In this document: positions 58,181 to 64,000 of the stretch, piece after piece | Layout of the letters: each line of letters begins with the position of its first letter | Position numbering within the stretch: position 1 is the stretch's first letter | NCBI RefSeq assembly: GCF_963924675.1 | Contig: NC_089232.1 | Span: 49,476,759-49,540,758 of the forward strand | Origin: Phocoena phocoena | Taxonomy: Eukaryota; Chordata; Mammalia; Artiodactyla; Phocoenidae | DNA: 64,000 nt | Direction of reading: 5' to 3' | Notes under the pieces: generated by a model | Told to the model about the DNA's origin: nothing | The model's input: the letters and a program-made list of their open reading frames with translations, nothing else | Databases searched by the model: none | Made by a program: the position numbers and the translations under genes

Positions 58181-58454
58181 CCAAAAAGTAGATTTATTTA
58201 TTTATTTTTACTTTTTTAGCCACTCTGGGCAGCATGTGGCATCTTAGTTCCCGACCACGGATCAAACCCCCGCCTCCTGGCGGGGGTGGTGGGGTGGTGG
58301 TGGTGGTGGGATGAACTGGGAGATCGGGATTGACATATATACACTAATATGTATAAAATGGATAACTCAAAAAAAAAACCCGCACCCCCTGCAGTGGAAG
58401 CTCGGAGTCTCAAGCACTGGACTGCCAGGAAAGTCCTGACCAAAAGTAGATTTA
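58181..58454 (-). mobile_element. Older tRNA-derived SINE with an L1 3'UTR piece nested in it
   Basis: Flanked by CCAAAAAGTAGATTTA (58181-58196) and CCAAAAGTAGATTTA (58440-58454). On the minus strand the SINE head is GGACTTTCCTGGCAGTCCAG. The SINE is split after ATCAAACCCC (about 58268) and resumes at CCGCACCCCCTGCAG (about 58380). Between them lies a plus-strand L1 3'UTR-like piece (GGGATGAACTGGGAGATCG, CATATATACACTAATATG) ending in ten A. The older head sequence marks a pre-cetacean subfamily. Confidence 0.75.
58270..58378 (+). mobile_element. Short L1 3'UTR fragment with early A-tail
   Basis: About 108 bp: a GGT-rich start (58278-58310), then the artiodactyl L1 3'UTR motif around TGACATATATACACTAATAT and GATAACTC, then ten A. 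The usual 3'UTR continues well beyond this point, so the copied RNA ended early or was primed internally. Confidence 0.6.
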
Positions 58455-59149
58455 GACAAGCTTTGAGATATTTCACGTTTTTAAATTTTACTTTGTCTTG
58501 TTTTTAGTATTTAAATTTTAAAGATTTAGTGATGAAATTGTTTTAAAAAATCAATTATTTTTGGTGATGCTTAACCTTCCACTGTTGACATTGATTCTGC
58601 TACTCCATATCCAGTAAAAATCCTCTCAAACCCTAATTTCACCCCAGAATGCCTGATTTTAACTGAGCATGCTCTACCCTAAAGGACCTACTTCCAATCC
58701 TCTCAGATTGTGACCTCAGGGACCACCGGTGGAGCTGATGTCCTCCTTACTCTCTACCACTACTTCCCAGCCTCTGACAAAAACTTCTGCTGCGTTGATG
58801 TCTAGGCTTTACAGCAACCCCACCATCCCTTCCCTTGTTGCTGTCATCTGTCACACCCTTGATTAGGCCCTCTTATTAACTACAGATTTTGGCACTTAGC
58901 CTATAACATTTTCTCCATCCCAAGCCCCGCTATAAATCCAGGCACTTATCCAGTGACCTACACTGCTTCTCCATCTTCCAGGCACACTCCCTGGTATAAC
59001 TTAGTCCTTGTTGTACCCTTTAATGATATTACTTTCAAAAAATTTTCCCTCTCCCAACACACTACTTTGATCTTTATCATCCTATTTATTTTCAACACGA
59101 TCAACGATTTTCCATAAAAAGAACAACTGAGCAAAAACCTTTTTTGACC
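58455..59149. other. Unannotated DNA, perhaps old L2
   Basis: C/T-rich from 58600 on; may be upstream L2 sequence joined to the next entry, but I cannot align it. Confidence 0.35.
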
Positions 59150-59683
59150 TGCCATTTCCCTCCTGATTCATCTAACACCCTCTCTATTCCCTTTCAAAGT
59201 CAAACTTTACATGGAATTACATACACTCAATAGCCACACTCCACTGTAATGTGGCTTCTTCTCCACATTACTTACCAAATGCCTCCCTGACACTGAATTC
59301 AGTGGATGTTTGTCAATCTCATCCTACCTGATGCTGCTGACCACTTCCCTGTTCTTACGACAATCTGTTCCTCTGTTCCATCTCATTGTTCTGCTTTTCC
59401 TCCTCCTTACTGTTCCTTGCCTTGTCTTCTCTAACACCTTTTCTCCTTTCTCCCTGCCGGCATTAAATTCTGTAGTTACCCAGTGCTGTTCAAGATCCTC
59501 CACTTTACGCACTCAGTATCCTCTCCCTACAAGAATTTAGCCATGCCTTCAGCTCTAATTACCACCAATTTAATTTACAACTCAATCTTTATCTCCAGGC
59601 TTCCCTCTGCAGTCTAGATCAATATATCCACCTGCTTGCTTGACAACTCCACATTGATGTCTCAATAATACTTCTTTCTTGAG
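59150..59683 (+). mobile_element. L2-like LINE fragment
   Basis: TCATCCTACCTGATGCTGCTG ACCACTTCCCTG near 59320 resembles the L2/CR1 reverse transcriptase motif region ('...gcagctgaccactccctcc'), and 59600-59690 (ATATATCCACCTGCTTGCTTG, CTCCACATTGATGTCTC) is the same segment as the arms at 3288-3628 and 4299-4626. Order and strand are consistent with a plus-strand L2 truncated by the following L1. Confidence 0.5.
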
Positions 59684-59805
59684 ATAGCCTCATCCACCAG
59701 AGGGCAGACAGCAGAAGCAAGAACTACAGTCTTGCAGCCTGTGGAACAAAAACCACATTCACAAGAAAGATAGACAAGATAAAAAGGCAGAGGGCTATGT
59801 ACCAG

Positions 59806-60682
59806 ATGAAGGAACAAGATAAAACCCCAGAAAAACAACTAAATGAAGTGGAGATAGGCAATCTTCCAGAAAAAGAATTCAGAGTAATGATAGTGAAGAT
59901 GATCCAGGACCTCTGAAAAAGAATGGAGACAAAGATCGAGAAGATGCAAGAAATGTTTAACAAAGACCTAGAAGAATTAAAGAACAAATAAACAGAGATG
60001 AACAATACAATAACTGAAATGAAAACTACACTAGAAGGAGTCAATAGAAGAATAACTGAGGCAGAAGAATCGAGAAGTGACCTGGAAGACAGAATGGTGG
60101 AACTCACTGCTGCTGAACAGAATAAAGAAAAAAGAATGAAAAGAAATGAAGACAGCCTAATAGACCTCTGGGACAACATTAAATGCAACAACATTCGCAT
60201 TATAGGGGTCCGAGAAGGAGAAGAGAGAGAGAAAGGACCAGAGAAAATATGTGAAGAGATTATAGTCCAATATTCCCTAACATAGGAAAGGAAATAGCCA
60301 CCCAAGTCAAGGAAGCGCAGCGAGTCCCATACAGGATACACCCAAGGAGAAACACGCCAAGACACATAGTAATCAAACTGGTAAAAATCAAAGACAAAGA
60401 TAAATTACTGAAGGTAGCAAGGAAAAAACAACAAATAACATACAAGGGAACTCCCATAAGGCTAACAGCTGATTTCTCAGCAGAAACACTACAAGCCAGA
60501 AGGGAGTGGCATGATATACTTAAAGTGATGAAAGGGAAGAATCTACACCAAGATTACTCTACCCCACAAGGATCTAATTCAGATTCGATGGAGAAATCAA
60601 AAGCTTTACTGACAAGCAAAAGCTAAGAGAATTCAGCACCACCAAACCAGCTCTACAACAAATGTTAAAGGAACTGCTCTAA
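59806..60682 (+). pseudogene. L1 ORF1 remnant
   Basis: Starts MKEQDKTPEKQLNEV at 59806. In-frame stops follow at about 59915 (TGA) and 59988 (TAA); the longest open part is 59998-60285, with coiled coil (RITEAEESRSDLEDRM) and RRM-like IRIIGVREGEE. A frameshift near 60270-60290 ends it early; the C-terminal domain (FSTTKPALQQ-like) is still readable up to TAA at 60680-60682. ORF1p binds L1 RNA. The 213-codon minus-strand frame over this region is antisense. Confidence 0.92.
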
Positions 60683-60740
60683 GTGGGAAACACAAGAGAA
60701 GAAAAGGACCTACAACAACAAGCCCAAACCAATTAAGAAA

Positions 60741-63700
60741 ATGCCCATAGGAACATACATATCGATAATTACCTTAAACGTGAATGGATTAAATGTTCCA
60801 ACCAAAAGACACAGGCTTGCTGAATGGATACAAAAACAAGACCCATATATATGCTGTCTACATGAGACTCACTTCAGATCTAGGGACACATACAGACTGA
60901 AAGTGAGGGGATGGAAAAAGATATTCCACGCAAATGCACACCAAAAGAAAGCTGGAGTAGCAACACTCACATCAGATAAAAGAGACTTTAAAATAAAGAA
61001 TGTTACAAGAGACAAGGAAGGCCACTACATAATGATCAAGGGATCTATCTGAGAAGAAGATATAACAATTATAAATATATATGCACTCAACACAGAAGAA
61101 CCTCAATATATAAGGCATCTGCTAACAGCTCTAAAAGAGGAAATCAACAGTAACACAATAATAGTGGGGGACTTTAACACCTCACTTACACCAATGGACA
61201 GATCATCCAAAATGAAAATAAATAAGGAAACAGAAGCTTTAAATGATACAATAGACCAGAGAGATTTAATTGATATTTATTGGACATTCCATCCAAAAAC
61301 AGCAGATTACACTTTTTTCTCAAGGGCACATGGAACATTCTCCAGGACAGACCACATCTTGGGTCACAAATCAAGCCTCAGTAAATTTAAGAAAACAGAA
61401 ATCATATCAAGCATCTTTTCTGACCACAATGCTATGAGATTAGAAATGAATTACAGGGAAAAAAACATAAAAAACACAAACACATGGAGGCTAAACAATA
61501 CGTTACTAAATAACCAAGAGATCACTGAAGAAATCAAAGAGGAAATCAAAAAATACCTAGAGACAAATGACAATGAAAACACGACAATCCAAAACCTATG
61601 GGATGCAGCAAAAGCAGTTCTAAGAGGGAAGTTTATAGCTATACAAGCCTACCTCAAGAAACAAGAAAAATCTCAAATAAACAATCTACCCTTACACCTA
61701 ATGGAGCTAGAGAAAGAAGAACAAATAAAACCCAAAGTTAGCAGAAGGAAAGAAATCATAAAGATCAGAACAGAAATAAATGAAATAGAAACAAAGAAAA
61801 CAATAGCAAAGATCAATAAAACTAAAAGATGGTTCTTTGAGAAGATAAACAAAATGGATAAACCACTGGCCAGACTCATCAAGAAAAAGAGGGAGAGGAC
61901 TCAAATCAATAAACCTAGAAATGAAAAAGGAGAAGTTACGACAGACACTGCAGAAATACAAAGCATCCTAAGAGACTACTACAAGCAACTCTATGCCAAT
62001 AAAATGGACAACCTGGAAGAAATAGACAAATTCTTAGAAAGGTATAACCTCCCAAGACTGAACGAGGAAGAAGTAGAAAATATAAACAGACCAATCACAA
62101 GTAATGAAATCAAAACTGTGATTAAAAATCTTCCAACAAACAAAAGCCCAGGACCAGATGGCTTCACAGGTGAATTCTATAAAACATTTAGAGAAGAGCT
62201 AACACCCAGCCTGCTCAAAATCTTCAAAAAAATTTCAGAGAAAGGAACACTCCCAAGCTCATTCTATTTGGCCACCATCACCCTGATACCAAAACCAGAC
62301 AAAGATACTACAAGAAAAGAAAATTACAGACCAACATCACTGATGAATATAGATGCAAAAATCCTCAACAAAATACTAGCAAACAGAATCCAACAACACA
62401 TTAAAAGGATCATACACCATGATCAAGTGGGATTTATGCCAGTAATGCAAAGATTTTTCAATATACGCAAATCAATCAATGTGATACACCATGTTAACAA
62501 ACTGAAGAAGAAAAACCATATGATCATCTCAATAGATGCAGAAAAAGTTTTTGACAAAATTCAACCCCCATTTATAATAAATACTCTCCAGAAGGTGGGC
62601 ATAGCGGGAACATACCTTAACATAATAAAGGCCATATATGACAAATCCACAGCAAACATCATTCTCAATGGTGAAAAACTGAAAGCATTTCCTCTAAGAT
62701 CAGGAACAAGAGAAGCATGTCCACTCTCATCATTATTATTCAACATAGTTTTGGAAGTCCTAGCCATGGCAATCACAGAAGAAAAAGAAATAAAAGGAAT
62801 ACAAATTGGAAAAGAAGTAAAACTGTCACTGTTTGCAGATGACATGATACTATACATAGAGAATCCTAAATATGCCACCAGAAAACTACTAGAGCTAATC
62901 AATGAATTTGGTAAAGTTGCAGGATACAAAATTAATGCACAGAAATCTCTTGCATTCCTATATACTAATGATGAAAAATCTGAAAGAGAAATTAAGGAAA
63001 CACTCCCATTTACCATTGCAACATAAAGAATAAAATACCTAGGAATAAACCTACCTAGAGAGACAAAAGACCTGTATGCAGAAAACTATAACACACTGAT
63101 GAAAGAAATTAAAGATGATACTAACAGAGAGATACACCATGTTCTTGGATTGGAAGAATCAATATTGTGAAAATGTCTATACTACTCAAAGCAATCTACA
63201 GATTCAATGCAATCCCTATCAAATTACCAATGGCATTTTTTACAGAACTAGAACAAATCATCTTAAAATTTGTATGGAGACACAAAAGACCCCGAAGAGC
63301 CAAAGCAGTCTTGAGGGAAAAAACGGACCTGGAGGAATCAGACTCCCTGACTTCAGACTATACTACAAAGCTACAGTAATCAAGACAATATGGTACTGGC
63401 ACAAAACCAGAAATATAGATCAATGGAACAAGATAGAAAGCCCAGAGATAAACCCACACACCTATGGTCAATTAACCTATGACAAATGAGGCAAGGAGAT
63501 ACAGTGGAGAAAAGACAGTGTCTTCAATAAGTGGTGCTGGGAAAACTGGACTGCTACATGTAAAAGAATGAAATTAGAACACTCCCTAACAGCATACACA
63601 AAAATAAACTCAAAATGGATCAAAGACCTAAATGTAAGACTGGACACTATGAAACTCTTAGAGGAAAACATAGGAAGAACACTCTTTGACATAAATCACA

Positions 63701-64000
63701 GCAAGATCCTTTTTGATCCGCCTCCTAGAGTAATGGAAATAAAAACAAAAATAAAGAAATGGGACCTAACGAAACTTCAAAGCTTTTGCACAGCAAAGGA
63801 AAACATAAACAAGACCAAAAGACAACCCTCAGAATGGGAGAAAATATTTGCAAACAAATCAATGGACAAAGGATCAATCTCCAAAATATCTAAACAGCCC
63901 ATGCACCTCAATATTAAAAAAACAAACAACCCAATTAAAAAATGGATAGAAGACCCAAATAGACATTTCTCCGAAGAAGATATACAGATAGCCAAGAAGC
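60741..64000 (+). pseudogene. L1 ORF2, nearly open endonuclease and reverse transcriptase
   Basis: One frame runs from ATG 60741 to 63026, broken by only one internal stop (TGA 61050-61052). Endonuclease: LNVNGLN, the HETH glutamate (HETHFRS; others have QETH), GDFNTS and SDHNAM are all present. The 620-codon piece 61164-63026 holds the rest of the endonuclease and reverse transcriptase: [59 protein letters not shown] (residues 514-522; other copies suggest GTRQGCP) and FADD at residues 557-560. TAA at 63024 arose from AAA, judging by 37759 in another copy. A 4-base deletion near 63127 and a further shift near 63320 break the C-terminal part. Confidence 0.95.

Larger units (their letters stand above)
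59684..64000 (+). mobile_element. LINE-1, best preserved copy, cut by window end
   Basis: Plus strand. It starts in a short 5'UTR (GATAGCCTCATCCACCAGAGG) and so is probably 5'-truncated. ORF1 remnant 59806-60682; ORF2 from 60741 runs off the window in its C-terminal third. Its 5'UTR differs from both other long L1s here. Fewer breaks than the others, so probably the youngest. Confidence 0.93.

Noticed and set aside
59724..60365. 213-codon minus-strand open frame
   Set aside because: Antisense of the L1 ORF1 remnant; serine/leucine-rich because it mirrors the Lys/Glu-rich coiled coil.

Overview
The window is mammalian nuclear DNA, and the repeat content points to a cetacean. It holds eight copies of a short tRNA-derived SINE of the CHR-2 type (tRNA-like head starting GGGCTTCCCTGGTGGCGCAG, short body, plain A-tail), five copies of a longer related SINE with an extra 3' part and AAAT-type tails, and long LINE-1 elements. 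Ancient mammalian repeats (MIR, L2, MaLR and ERV-L LTRs, hAT-type MITEs) fill much of the rest. The short A-tailed CHR form is, to my knowledge, typical of whales and dolphins. No host protein-coding exon, tRNA, rRNA or snRNA gene could be supported. Almost all open reading frames fall inside SINEs or L1s, or are their antisense shadows, so the window reads as intergenic or deep intronic DNA.

Layout. 1-20 kb: unique AT-rich DNA with SINEs, MIRs, an inverted pair of L2 fragments (3.3-4.6 kb), an old L1 piece broken by an unrecognised 380-bp insertion with target-site duplications (9.4-9.8 kb), a solo ERV-type LTR (12.0-12.35 kb), a 60-bp TG microsatellite and a complete MaLR LTR (19.3-19.7 kb). 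20.4-26.5 kb: a full-length, heavily mutated minus-strand L1 with a GC-rich 5'UTR. 26.5-33.9 kb: mostly unannotated DNA with two SINEs, a MER5-like MITE and MIRs. 33.9-41.3 kb: a plus-strand L1 whose last 1.6 kb is present twice head-to-tail, the whole apparently bounded by one target-site duplication. 41.3-59.7 kb: SINEs, a minus-strand MaLR LTR, an internally deleted ERV-L element with both LTRs (45.0-47.9 kb), MIRs, a solo LTR (57.3-57.7 kb), a nested SINE/L1 fossil (58.2-58.45 kb) and an L2 stretch. 59.7-64 kb: a third plus-strand L1, the best preserved, cut by the window end.

The retroposons relate as machinery and cargo. L1 ORF2-type endonuclease and reverse transcriptase are thought to mobilise the A-tailed CHR SINEs, and perfect 13-17 bp target-site duplications around several SINEs fit this. 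All three long L1s carry stops, frameshifts or catalytic substitutions, so none looks able to move now. I found no new gene system. The most unusual structures are the L1 with the duplicated 3' end, the unidentified 380-bp insertion and the inverted L2 duplication. Family names come from memory of consensus sequences and were not searched.
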